This document shows, in pieces, positions 1 through 6,738 of a stretch of 64,000 nt of DNA. Within the stretch, counting starts at the first letter, position 1. Each line of letters opens with the position of its first letter. This DNA comes from Blastococcus aggregatus. GTDB lineage: Bacteria; Actinomycetota; Actinomycetes; Mycobacteriales; Geodermatophilaceae. The translations under genes were made by a program, and so were the position numbers. The stretch spans positions 372,001 through 436,000 of the forward strand of contig NZ_OBQI01000002.1 in assembly GCF_900221005.1 (NCBI RefSeq), written 5' to 3'. The notes beneath the pieces were generated by a model. It had not been told where the DNA came from. It saw only the letters and a list, made by a program, of their open reading frames with translations, and ran no database searches.

Positions 1-526
1 GCACCGAGTCCAGGGCGGCGAAGTCGGGGGTGGGGCGGCCGTCGACCGAGTCGAGCCCGTCGCCCTCCTCGAGGAGGGACTCCGAGGGCGAGCCCTCCGG
101 AACCGCCCGGACGACGACCTTCACGGGATAGCCCAGGTGACCCAGCGCCACCGACTCGGCCGCCTGCTCGGAGGTGACGAACGCCTGGCGGTTGAGCTGA
201 CGGGTCTCCTCCTCGGTCCGGTCGGGCGGGTACACCGACTCCTCCGGGACGACGGCGACCTCGTCGTCGAACCAGCCGCGGACCGCCTGCACGAGGCTCA
301 GCCCGCCCCGGCTGACCCCCACGGTCGTGAGGTTGAGGTTGCCCTCGACGTCGTTCCGCTCGCGGCCCTCGACGGCGATGATCGGCTCGCCGTCGATGTC
401 GCCCAGCGTGTCGTAGGTCGGCCCGGGCACCTGGGCGACGTACGGCACGGGCAGCGTCGTGCCGAGCACGCCGAACAGCACCAGGAGGAAGCCACCGGCG
501 CTCAGGACGGCGATGCGACGGGTCAC
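1..526 (-). CDS. YlbL-family PDZ/Lon-type (S16) membrane protease, N-terminal part
   Basis: This is the N-terminal 175 residues of a gene whose 3' end lies outside the window. A GTG start at 526 is followed by basic residues and one hydrophobic segment (about residues 7-26), which should anchor the protein in the membrane. The next residues, VPYVAQVPGPTYDTLG, are typical of the YlbL family, whose full members carry a PDZ domain and a C-terminal Lon-like Ser-Lys protease domain facing outward. The start of the PDZ region (GDGLDSVDGRPTPDF) is reached at the window edge; the catalytic domain is not visible. It diverges from the zincin-like gene at 630, the arrangement I recall for Rv3194c/Rv3195. 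The family call is well supported; activity cannot be judged from this fragment. Confidence 0.85.
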   Translation of the reverse strand, partial: MTRRIAVLSAGGFLLVLFGVLGTTLPVPYVAQVPGPTYDTLGDIDGEPIIAVEGRERNDVEGNLNLTTVGVSRGGLSLVQAVRGWFDDEVAVVPEESVYPPDRTEEETRQLNRQAFVTSEQAAESVALGHLGYPVKVVVRAVPEGSPSESLLEEGDGLDSVDGRPTPDFAALDSV

Positions 527-617
527 GACGGGCCAGCTTAGGGCCCGCCCCGCACCCTGCGACGGAGGATGCGCTGTCGGCGGAGCGCTCCCGGCCCCCC
601 GTCGAAGATCACGCGTC

Positions 618-623
618 TACCGT
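618..623 (+). promoter_or_regulatory. -10 box (TACCGT) of a probably leaderless gene
   Basis: TACCGT fits the TANNNT -10 pattern and ends 6 nt before the ATG at 630, so transcription should start at or next to the start codon. No Shine-Dalgarno sequence precedes the ATG, in keeping with leaderless translation. No clear -35 hexamer is seen. Confidence 0.5.
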
Positions 624-629
624 GGACCC

Positions 630-1976
630 ATGAGCGACGTCCCCTTCGGCTTCGGTCCCTCCGACCGCGATCCCGAGCGCCGTGACGGCGGCGGGAGCAA
701 CCCCGGCGGTGACCCGTTCGGGCTGGGCGCGCTGTTCGGGGGTGTCGCCGGTGGCGGCAACCCCGAGGACGTGCTGGGCAAGATGCCGCTCTTCGCCGAG
801 CTGCAGAAGCTGATGAGCTGGTCGGGCGGCCCGGTGAACTGGGACCTCGCCCGGCAGAGCGCCATCAGCCAGCTCGGCGTCGGTCACCAGCCCTCCTCGG
901 ACGGCGAGCGCACCGCCGTGGCCGAGGCGCTGCGGCTGGCCGACCTGTGGCTGGACCAGGTGACCGAGCTGCCGTCGGGCATCGAGCGGACGGCGGCCTG
1001 GTCGCGGGTCGAGTGGGTGGAGCAGACCCAGCCCGCGTGGGGCGCGCTGATCGATCCGCTGGCCGAGCGCGTCGTCGCCGCCATGACCAGCGCCCTTCCG
1101 CAGGAAGCGGCCATGTCGTTCGGCCCCATCGCCGGGATCATGGGCCGGATGGGCGGGCTGATGTTCGGCGCCCAGGTCGGTTCGGCGCTCGGCAAGCTCG
1201 CCGACGAGGTGCTCACCAGCACCGACGTCGGCCTGCCGCTCGCCCCGGCCGGCACCGCCGTGCTGGTGCCGCAGAACGTGGCCGAGTTCGCCGCGGGCGT
1301 GGACCGCCCGGCGGACGAGGTCCGACTGTTCCTCGCGCTGCGCGAGGCCGCCGCCCAGCGCCTGTTCGCGCACGTCCCCTGGCTGCGGCAGCAGCTGCAG
1401 GACGCCGTCCACGCCTATGCCCGCGGCATCACCATCGACCGCGACGCCATCGAGCGCGGCATCTCCGAGGCCATGTCCGGAGGCGGGCTCGAGGGCCTGG
1501 ACCCCAGCGACCCGGAGAGCATCCAGCGACTGCTCGGCAGCGGGCTGCTCGAGCCCGAGGAGACCCCCGAGCAGGCGATGGCGCTGCGGCGGCTGGAGAC
1601 GCTGCTGGCACTGGTGGAGGGCTGGATCGACACCGTCGTCGCCGCCGCCGCGAAGGACCGGCTGCCGGGCCACTCGGCCCTGGCCGAGACGATGCGGCGG
1701 CGGCGCGCCACCGGCGGCCCCGCCGAGCAGACCTTCGCCACCCTGGTCGGGCTGCAGCTGCGTCCCCGGAGACTGCGCGACGCGGCCACGGTCTGGGCCG
1801 CGATGACCCAGCAGCACGGCGCCGAGGACCGCGACCGGCTCTGGAACCACCCCGACCTGCTGCCGACGTCGGACGACCTGGACGAGCCGATGGACTTCGT
1901 CGCCCGTCAGGGCATGGACGACGAGCTGCGGGCGCTCACCGCGGACGACGCCGAGCCGGACGAGCCCCAGGACTAG
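630..1976 (+). CDS. Zincin-like putative metalloprotease (PF10103-type, Rv3195-like)
   Basis: The 448-residue protein belongs to the actinobacterial family annotated as zinc-dependent metalloprotease or putative hydrolase. An N-terminal Gly/Pro-rich tail (about 1-50) precedes a conserved helical body with family-typical stretches: MPLFAELQKLMSW, GPVNWDLARQ, a Gly-rich segment MGRMGGLMFGAQVGSALG, and FLALREAAAQRLFAHVPW near residues 233-250. I see no HExxH, and the REAA segment carries Ala-Gln where I remember His in some relatives, so catalysis is unproven. The ATG at 630 is chosen over upstream in-frame codons because of the -10 box 6 nt away and the conserved N-terminus. The gene ends tail-to-tail with the M48-like gene, overlapping it by 4 nt. 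The conserved pairing with a YlbL protease is real; the biological substrate is unknown. Confidence 0.85.
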   Translation: MSDVPFGFGPSDRDPERRDGGGSNPGGDPFGLGALFGGVAGGGNPEDVLGKMPLFAELQKLMSWSGGPVNWDLARQSAISQLGVGHQPSSDGERTAVAEALRLADLWLDQVTELPSGIERTAAWSRVEWVEQTQPAWGALIDPLAERVVAAMTSALPQEAAMSFGPIAGIMGRMGGLMFGAQVGSALGKLADEVLTSTDVGLPLAPAGTAVLVPQNVAEFAAGVDRPADEVRLFLALREAAAQRLFAHVPWLRQQLQDAVHAYARGITIDRDAIERGISEAMSGGGLEGLDPSDPESIQRLLGSGLLEPEETPEQAMALRRLETLLALVEGWIDTVVAAAAKDRLPGHSALAETMRRRRATGGPAEQTFATLVGLQLRPRRLRDAATVWAAMTQQHGAEDRDRLWNHPDLLPTSDDLDEPMDFVARQGMDDELRALTADDAEPDEPQD

Positions 1977-2578
1977 TCGACGACGTCGGCGTCCGGCTCG
2001 TCCGCGGCGCCGGCCGCGCCGGCGGTGTTCGCCAGCTCGACGCCCTCGAGGAACCCGCGCGCCCGCTCGGCGCGCGGATAGCGGGCGACCAGCGTCCAGA
2101 AGCGCTCGTCGTGGCCGGGTTCGAGCAGGTGCACCAGTTCGTGCACGAGCACGTAGTCGACGACGTACTCGGGCATCGAGCGCAGCCGGCTGGACAGCCG
2201 GATGCTGCGGTCGGCCGGGGTGCACGAGCCCCAGCGGCGCTGCTGGTTGTCCACCCAGCGCACCGAGGCGGGCTCGGCGAGCCCGTCGAGGTGGGCGGCC
2301 GAGAGCGCACGGGCCCGTGCCATGAGCTCGTCGTCCCCGCCGAGCGAGCGGCGGCGCCGCTCCTCGCGGGTCTGCAGCTTGGCCACCATCTGGGCCACCC
2401 AGCGCCGCTCCTCGGCCGGGCTGAACGCCGCGGGGATGAGCACGACGGTGCGCCCGCTCTCCCGGTAGGCGGTCACCGTGCGCCGGCGCCGGGCACTTCG
2501 GCGGACCTCGACGAGGGACTCGCCGTTCCCGCCGGGCAGCGGTTCCGCGCCGTCGCCCGCCGCCCTGCTCCGCGCCAT
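1973..2578 (-). CDS. YgjP-like/M48-type metallopeptidase domain protein
   Basis: The 201-residue protein has the YgjP/DUF45 (SprT-like) layout. A basic N-terminal part (VEVRRSARRRRTVTAYRE) leads into WGSCTPADRSIRLSSRL, followed by the zinc-binding active site HELVHLLEPGHDERFW near residues 145-160, with two His and the catalytic Glu in HELVH and a third ligand His in GHD. All key residues are present. The frame stays open upstream to 2734, but that extension (53 more residues) is low-complexity and unlike the family, so the ATG at 2578 is preferred. The natural substrate is not known; relatives are intracellular metallopeptidases often found next to helicases or nucleases. Confidence 0.82.
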   Translation of the reverse strand: MARSRAAGDGAEPLPGGNGESLVEVRRSARRRRTVTAYRESGRTVVLIPAAFSPAEERRWVAQMVAKLQTREERRRRSLGGDDELMARARALSAAHLDGLAEPASVRWVDNQQRRWGSCTPADRSIRLSSRLRSMPEYVVDYVLVHELVHLLEPGHDERFWTLVARYPRAERARGFLEGVELANTAGAAGAADEPDADVVD

Positions 2579-3055
2579 CGGCACGGCACGAGGCGCACCC
2601 GTGGGCGCCGGCGGCACGCCGCGGGGACCTGGGTGTGCGGAGGCGTCGGGGGGCGTTCCGTGCACGGGGGAACCGTAAGGCACCCGGGCGCTCCTGCGCC
2701 TGCCCGAGGCCACCCTCTCGGGTACACGTCGCACGGACGGTGGACACGGCGTGCTCCGGATCGGTCACCTCCGCGTCCGACCGTGCCGTTCCACAACCCC
2801 AGCGGGGGTATCCGCGCAGGTGGACCGGGGTGGAAGCGGTCACCGAGCCGCGTTGTCCCCGGCTCCGCCCCCCGTCCACGCACAGGGACACGCCGACGGT
2901 TCCCCACCTGCTCCACAACGTTGTCCACAGGCTGTGGGCAGGGGTCCTGCACCCGGGGCCCGCCCCCGGTATCGGGACACGCCGACACGGGTAGCGTTCC
3001 TGCGCAACGGCGCCCGGCGTGCGTGCCGGGACGCCCCCCGAGACGAGGAGATCCC
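2579..3055. other. Noncoding interval with head-to-head DnaA-box-like sites
   Basis: This 477-nt stretch separates two divergent genes and has no convincing gene; the open frames in it are GC-rich shadows. It contains a perfect 10-bp palindrome ACAACGTTGT (2915-2924) inside two outward-facing sequences resembling actinobacterial DnaA boxes (CTCCACAAC at 2911-2919 and TTGTCCACA at 2921-2929). Next to it lies TGTGGGCAG (2933-2941). A -10-like TAGCGT at 2992-2997 can serve the zinc-ribbon gene at 3056. There is no dnaA or dnaN nearby, so I do not call an origin. Confidence 0.4.
2992..2997 (+). promoter_or_regulatory. -10 box (TAGCGT) for the zinc-ribbon gene
   Basis: TAGCGT recurs as a -10 element before several genes in this window. 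Here it lies 58 nt before the GTG at 3056, giving a leader of about 50 nt that carries a GAGGAG Shine-Dalgarno. No convincing -35 is visible. Confidence 0.4.
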
Positions 3056-3208
3056 GTGGCTGAGAGCTACAACGGCTACTGCGTGAAGTGCAAGGAGAAG
3101 CGCGACTTCGACGGCGAGGTCAAGGTCAGCGAGTCCGGTCGCCGCATGGCGCAGGGCACCTGCCCCGTGTGCGGCACCAAGATGAACCGGATCCTCGGCA
3201 AGGCGTGA
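3056..3208 (+). CDS. Small zinc-ribbon protein (DUF5679 family)
   Basis: This is a complete 50-residue gene. A GTG start follows GAGGAG by 5 nt. The sequence has two CxxC knuckles, CVKC near residues 9-12 and CPVC near 36-39, the layout of a zinc ribbon. Between them lie the basic/polar stretches KEKRDFDGEV and SESGRRMAQGT; the C-terminus is GTKMNRILGKA. This matches the widespread actinobacterial DUF5679 family, of unknown function. A strong hairpin terminator follows, so it is probably a monocistronic, well-expressed small protein. It lies between the YgjP-like gene and the ThiF/TOMM-type gene, a neighbourhood I recall as conserved in actinobacteria. Confidence 0.88.
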   Translation: MAESYNGYCVKCKEKRDFDGEVKVSESGRRMAQGTCPVCGTKMNRILGKA

Positions 3209-3230
3209 GACCCGGGCCCCGCTGAGGGGC

Positions 3231-3270
3231 CGACGACGGCGGCGTTCCCCTCGGGGCGCCGCCGTCGTCG
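3231..3270 (+). terminator. Hairpin terminator after the zinc-ribbon gene
   Basis: A perfect 14-bp stem (3231-3244 with 3257-3270) closes a 12-nt loop, starting 22 nt after the stop codon at 3208. There is no U-tract, as is common in high-GC actinobacteria. The symmetry would also allow it to insulate the downstream gene. Confidence 0.7.
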
Positions 3271-3330
3271 TCCCGGGGTCCCCTGTGGACGGAGCTCCCA
3301 CCACCGGCCCGGCGCTGGCACGCTCCCCCG

Positions 3331-4383
3331 GTGAGCGACACCGCCCATCCCCTGCTCCCCGCGGGCACGCCCCTGCTGCGCAGCGACGCCGTCGACCTCC
3401 AGGTGGGTGGCGTGGACACCGCTGAGGGTCTGCTGGTGAGCCCCCAGCCCGAGGGGCTCGCCGCCGTGCTCCGCGGCCTCGACGGGCGGCGGGCGCAGCG
3501 CGCGGTGGTGGCCGACGCCGCGCGCCAGGGGGCGGACGCCGGTGCGGTGGCGGCCGTCCTCGAGGGACTGCGCGCCGCGGGCCTGCTGGTCGATGTCGAC
3601 GCCGTCGACCTGCTGGCCACGGACGCGGGGCCGGCCGCGACCGCCCGCCACGCCGTGGAGACGCCGCCGTCCGGCGGGTGGGGGGCCCGGCGGGCCGCCG
3701 TCGTCGTGGTCGACGGGGCGACCCGCGTCGGCACCCCGCTGGCGGCGGTGCTGGCGGCCAGCGGCGTCGGCCGGGTGAGCGTCCGGGACGCCGGGCTGAC
3801 CGCGGCCGGCGATGTCGTCGTGGGCGGAGCCACCGCCGCCGACGAGGGGCGCCCGCGGTCGCTGGCCGCCGCCGACGCCGTGCGCCGGGCGAACCCGCTG
3901 GCCGACCTGCGTCCGCCGACCGGGGGCACCACCCCTGACCTCGTGGTGCTCGCCCGGCCGTGGGCGGCGTCCGATCCCACGGCCGCGGGCTGGTTCCGGG
4001 CCGGTGTGCCGCACCTGGTGGCCACCGTCCGCGGCTCGACCGGCGTGGTCGGGCCGCTGGTCCTGCCGGGGGTCACCAGCTGCCTGCGCTGCGCCGATCT
4101 GCACCGCCGCGACGCGGATCCGCGCTGGCCGCAGCTCGCCGCCCAGCTGACGGCCGCCGAACCGCCACCCAGCGGCGCGACCGTCACCTGCCTGCTCACC
4201 GCCGCGACCGCCGCCGTGCAGGTGCTCGCCTACCTCGACGGCAGCGCCGCCCCGGCCGCCCTGGATGCGACCCTGGAGCTGGTCCCTCCCGACCTGGCCC
4301 CCCGGGTGCGGCGCTGGACGGCACACCCGGAGTGCGGCTGCGCCCAGCGGGAGGACCGAACGACAGGGGACAATGGCCCGTGA
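3331..4383 (+). CDS. ThiF/E1-like TOMM leader-binding (cyclodehydratase C-type) protein, Rv3196-like
   Basis: The 350-residue protein resembles the family annotated as TOMM precursor leader peptide-binding protein or bacteriocin cyclodehydratase domain. An N-terminal winged-helix-like region (about 1-90: LQVGGVDTAEGLLV, ending GLRAAGLLVD) corresponds to the peptide-clamp part of such proteins. The central E1/ThiF-like fold has lost an obvious ATP loop. A zinc-site pair CLRC-ADLHRRDAD sits near 251-263 and a second Cys pair, CGC in HPECGCAQ, near 332-340; together they form the family's tetra-Cys zinc site. No YcaO partner or dehydrogenase lies nearby, so genuine azoline formation is doubtful. 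The gene precedes a 26-codon ORF and the ABC1 kinase on the same strand, and the same trio is remembered from M. tuberculosis. The GTG start lacks a Shine-Dalgarno. Confidence 0.75.
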   Translation: MSDTAHPLLPAGTPLLRSDAVDLQVGGVDTAEGLLVSPQPEGLAAVLRGLDGRRAQRAVVADAARQGADAGAVAAVLEGLRAAGLLVDVDAVDLLATDAGPAATARHAVETPPSGGWGARRAAVVVVDGATRVGTPLAAVLAASGVGRVSVRDAGLTAAGDVVVGGATAADEGRPRSLAAADAVRRANPLADLRPPTGGTTPDLVVLARPWAASDPTAAGWFRAGVPHLVATVRGSTGVVGPLVLPGVTSCLRCADLHRRDADPRWPQLAAQLTAAEPPPSGATVTCLLTAATAAVQVLAYLDGSAAPAALDATLELVPPDLAPRVRRWTAHPECGCAQREDRTTGDNGP

Positions 4384-4456
4384 GCGCGCTCGCGGGTTCG
4401 CCCGAGACGTCTCCGCGCCGCCGCGGGGGCGGGCACGGCGCCGACGAGGAGGATCT

Positions 4457-4537
4457 GTGAGCGAGCTCGCGAGCTCACCAATGGGCACAGCAGCTCCGCG
4501 AACGCGGCTGACGAGCGCCAGCGAGGAGGCCGCGTGA
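4457..4537 (+). CDS. 26-codon ORF, translationally coupled to the ABC1 kinase
   Basis: A GTG start at 4457 lies 4 nt after GAGGAGGA (4446-4453). The ORF encodes a Ser/Thr/Ala-rich peptide beginning MSELASSPMGTAA, and its TGA overlaps the kinase GTG at 4534. The first codons fall in a palindromic segment (4457-4478: GTGAGC/GCTCAC arms around a perfect 14-bp core palindrome at 4463-4476). It may be a leader peptide for coupling, a repeat-derived ORF, or a small gene product. Nothing identifies a function; its position after a TOMM-type protein is noted as a finding. Confidence 0.4.
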   Translation: MSELASSPMGTAAPRTRLTSASEEAA

Positions 4538-5856
4538 GCGACGACCGACCGGTGATGCCGCGGGGCTCGGTCTCCCGGACCGCGCGGCTGGCATCCCTTC
4601 CGCTGGGCGCCGCCGGTCGAGCCACTCTCGGCATCGGCAAGCGGCTGTCCGGCCAGTCGGCGGATGCGGTCTCCGCGGAGCTGCAGCAGCGCACCGCCGA
4701 GCAGCTGTTCGCCGTCCTGGGGCAGCTCAAGGGCGGGGCGATGAAGCTCGGCCAGACGCTGTCGGTCTTCGAGGCCGCGGTGCCCGAGGAGATGGCTGCC
4801 CCCTACCGCGAGGCGCTGGTCAAGCTGCAGGAAGAGGCCCCGCCGATGCCGGTGCGCACCGTGCACGCGGTGCTGGCCCAGCAGCTCGGTGGCACGTGGC
4901 GCCAGCGGTTCAGGGAGTTCGACGACCAGCCGGCCGCGGCGGCGAGCATCGGCCAGGTGCACCGTGCGACCTGGCGGGACGGTCGCGACGTCGCGGTGAA
5001 GATCCAGTACCCGGGCGCGGCGACCGCGCTGATGTCCGACCTCAACCAGCTGAGCCGGTTCGCCCGGATGTTCGCCGTGCTGTTCCCGGGCATGGACGTG
5101 AAGCCGCTGATCGCCGAGCTCAAGGCCCGGGTGGTCGAGGAGCTGGACTACAGCCTGGAGGCCGACGCGCAGCGCGGCTTCGCCGCGGCCTTCGCGGACG
5201 ACCCGCAGATCGTGGTGCCGCGGGTGGTGGCGAGCGCGCCGAAGGTCATCGTCTCCGAGTGGCTCGACGGCACCCCGCTGTCACGCATCATCGCCGGCGG
5301 CACGCCCGAGCAGCGCAACCGTGCGGGCATGCTGATGGCGCTGCTGCACTTCTCCGCCCCGCAGCGCGCCGGCCTGCTGCACGCCGACCCGCACCCGGGC
5401 AACTTCCGCCTGCTGGCCGACGGCCGGCTGGGCGTCATCGACTTCGGGGCGACGGCGCGGCTGCCCGACGGCCACCCCGAGCCGATCGGCCGGCTGCTGC
5501 GCTGGGCACTGGACGGCAAGGCGGAGGAGGTGCTGGCCGACCTGCGCGCCGAGGGCTTCGTGCTGCCGAACGCGCAGATCGACGCGCAGGGGGTGCACGA
5601 CTTCCTGCGGCCGATGCTCGACCCGATCGCCGAGACCCGGTTCCACTTCACCCGCGCCTGGATGCAGGAGCAGGCGGCGCGGATCGCCGACCCGCGTCTC
5701 GAGGCCAGCAGGCTGGGCCGCCAGCTCAACCTGCCCCCGGCCTACCTGCTCATCCACCGGGTGACGATCGGGTCGATCGGCGTCCTGTGCCAGCTGGACG
5801 CCGCCGGCGGGTTCCGCGGCGTCCTCGAGGAGTGGCTCCCCGGCTTCGCGAAGTGA
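4534..5856 (+). CDS. ABC1/AarF (UbiB-like) atypical kinase, Rv3197-like
   Basis: The 440-residue protein carries every hallmark of the ABC1 family: the KxGQ motif (MKLGQTLSVFE, about 69-79), the Ala-rich nucleotide loop (PAAAASIGQVHRAT, about 132-145), the VAVK lysine (about 152-155), the catalytic DPHPGNF (about 285-291) and the metal-binding DFGA (about 303-306). These are UbiB-like ATPase/kinases acting at membranes, classically supporting quinone or lipid metabolism. The M. tuberculosis homologue beside whiB7 has been linked to macrolide binding/tolerance (recalled, not checked). The GTG at 4534 has GAGGAGG 4 nt upstream and overlaps the stop of the 26-codon ORF, so translation is coupled. 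A large hairpin follows the gene. There is no transmembrane helix. Confidence 0.92.
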   Translation: MSDDRPVMPRGSVSRTARLASLPLGAAGRATLGIGKRLSGQSADAVSAELQQRTAEQLFAVLGQLKGGAMKLGQTLSVFEAAVPEEMAAPYREALVKLQEEAPPMPVRTVHAVLAQQLGGTWRQRFREFDDQPAAAASIGQVHRATWRDGRDVAVKIQYPGAATALMSDLNQLSRFARMFAVLFPGMDVKPLIAELKARVVEELDYSLEADAQRGFAAAFADDPQIVVPRVVASAPKVIVSEWLDGTPLSRIIAGGTPEQRNRAGMLMALLHFSAPQRAGLLHADPHPGNFRLLADGRLGVIDFGATARLPDGHPEPIGRLLRWALDGKAEEVLADLRAEGFVLPNAQIDAQGVHDFLRPMLDPIAETRFHFTRAWMQEQAARIADPRLEASRLGRQLNLPPAYLLIHRVTIGSIGVLCQLDAAGGFRGVLEEWLPGFAK

Positions 5857-5862
5857 GGCCGT

Positions 5863-5904
5863 GTCGTCCCGAGTGGACCCCGGAGGGGTCCGCGTAGGGA
5901 CGAC
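5863..5904. terminator. Nested hairpin terminator after the ABC1 kinase
   Basis: Outer arms GTCGTCCC (5863-5870) and GGGACGAC (5897-5904) enclose a second perfect stem, GGACCCC (5875-5881) with GGGGTCC (5885-5891). It begins 6 nt after the kinase stop and would end that transcript. Confidence 0.7.
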
Positions 5905-5931
5905 CGACACGCTCAGCGCAGCAGGGGGACG

Positions 5932-5992
5932 CCTCCGGGCCGCGGTGTCATCCGGAGGATGACGGTGTCATCGCCGCGGTGCGGCCCGGAGG
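5932..5992. terminator. Long stem-loop ending the convergent whiB7 transcript
   Basis: Perfect 12-nt arms (5932-5943 and 5981-5992) close a 37-nt interior. The interior carries a smaller hairpin, GTCATCC/GGATGAC, and a repeated GGTGTCATC word. It lies just downstream of the minus-strand small gene ending at 6005, and separates it from the plus-strand kinase terminator. It has no U-tract. A terminator role is likely; its elaborate interior could also be an RNA-processing or small-RNA structure. Confidence 0.5.
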
Positions 5993-6004
5993 GTCGCGAT
6001 GTGA

Positions 6005-6259
6005 TCAGTACACCGAGGCGCTGAGACGAGCGGCACGGCGCACCGCCCGCTCGGCGCGACGGGCGGCCCGGCGGGCCACGTACAGCCGGTGCGCGCGGGA
6101 GGCGGCCAGCGCCTCCTCGCGCATCTCCTGCATCCGGCTCTGCGCCAGTGCGTGTTCGTACATGAGCATGACGGGTTCCTCTGGAGTCAGTGGTGCTGTG
6201 GTCGGTGCTGTGGTGGCCCGCGCCGGTGCGGCGGGCACGGACTGCCCTCGGGTGCTCAT
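6005..6259 (-). CDS. 84-aa basic protein translationally coupled to whiB7
   Basis: I do not recognise this family. The ATG at 6259 overlaps the whiB7 TGA (6256-6258) by the ATGA pattern, so it should be translated with WhiB7. The N-terminal third is Ala/Thr/Pro-rich and probably disordered (MSTRGQSVPAAPARATTA). A central amphipathic helix (MLMYEHALAQSRMQEMREEA) leads to a strongly basic C-terminal helix with repeated RRA units (ARRAARRAERAVRRAARLSA). The composition suggests a nucleic-acid- or ribosome-associated helix; that is inference. Its coupling implies co-induction with the WhiB7 antibiotic-stress response. Confidence 0.7.
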   Translation of the reverse strand: MSTRGQSVPAAPARATTAPTTAPLTPEEPVMLMYEHALAQSRMQEMREEALAASRAHRLYVARRAARRAERAVRRAARLSASVY

Positions 6260-6597
6260 GCGGCGGTCACCTTGCGGGGACGGCCACGCGGCCGCTTGCG
6301 CGCGATGACCACGCCGCGGTCGAAGATCTCGCCGCCCCAGACGCCCCAGGGCTCGGCGCGGTCCAGGGCGCCGGCGAGGCAGGCGTCGCGGACCGGGCAC
6401 TGAGCGCACAGGGTCTTGGCCAGTTCGAGATCGGTGGGGCTCTCGGCGAACCAGAGCTCCGGGTCCTCCTCGCGGCACGGCACGGGATGCCGTACCGGTG
6501 CGGGTGACAGAGGCGGCTGCGGCCGCCGCGGCGTCGTGCCACCGGACCCGGGCGGGGTCCGGCGGAGGGACGCCGGGCGGTCGATCGTCTGCAGCAC
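6256..6597 (-). CDS. whiB7: WhiB7 family iron-sulfur transcriptional regulator
   Basis: The 113-residue protein has the four Wbl cysteines that ligate a [4Fe-4S] cluster (C41, C64, C67, C73 in PCREEDPELWF and CAQCPVRDAC). It also has the conserved GVWGGE turn (85-90) that contacts sigma-A, and the WhiB7-specific AT-hook RGRPRK near the C-terminus. WhiB7 binds sigma-A and activates promoters with AT-rich DNA next to the -35, switching on intrinsic resistance to ribosome-targeting antibiotics, including its own gene. The long leader with an ORF and attenuator and the matching promoter upstream support the assignment, as does the ABC1-whiB7-uvrD2 gene order. The ATG at 6597 is used. Confidence 0.95.
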   Translation of the reverse strand: MLQTIDRPASLRRTPPGSGGTTPRRPQPPLSPAPVRHPVPCREEDPELWFAESPTDLELAKTLCAQCPVRDACLAGALDRAEPWGVWGGEIFDRGVVIARKRPRGRPRKVTAA

Positions 6598-6671
6598 TGC
6601 CGCTCCTCCTCGTGTTCGTCGTCTGACGGCCGGCGGGGGCCCGCCGACCGAAGTCGGGGCCGGGTGCCGCG

Positions 6672-6716
6672 GCGAAAACGAAGAAGCCGCGGATCCCGGG
6701 GTTCGGGTTCCGCGGC
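6672..6716 (-). terminator. whiB7 leader attenuator (intrinsic terminator)
   Basis: Read on the minus strand, GCCGCGGA pairs perfectly with TCCGCGGC (6709-6716 and 6686-6693), with further inner pairing CCCG/CGGG. It is followed at once by a U-rich tract, TTCTTCGTTTT. This is the only classical stem plus U-tract terminator I found in the window. It sits about 75 nt before whiB7 and 22 nt after the leader ORF stop, as expected for the ribosome-dependent attenuation known for whiB7/wblC. Confidence 0.8.
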
Positions 6717-6738
6717 CTCGAGGAGGACCGGCGAGCGG

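Noticed and set aside
2579-3055. Replication origin because of DnaA-box-like sites
   Set aside because: Only two or three boxes, and no dnaA, dnaN, AT-rich unwinding region or parS cluster nearby.
3331-4383. Complete thiazole/oxazole peptide biosynthetic cluster
   Set aside because: No YcaO, dehydrogenase or transporter; only the leader-binding-type protein is present, so a full cluster is not claimed.
4383-4456. Reading the 26-codon ORF as the end of a longer gene starting near 4265
   Set aside because: The upstream part of that frame lies inside the TOMM-type gene and has a shadow-like composition; the Shine-Dalgarno at 4446 points to the GTG at 4457.
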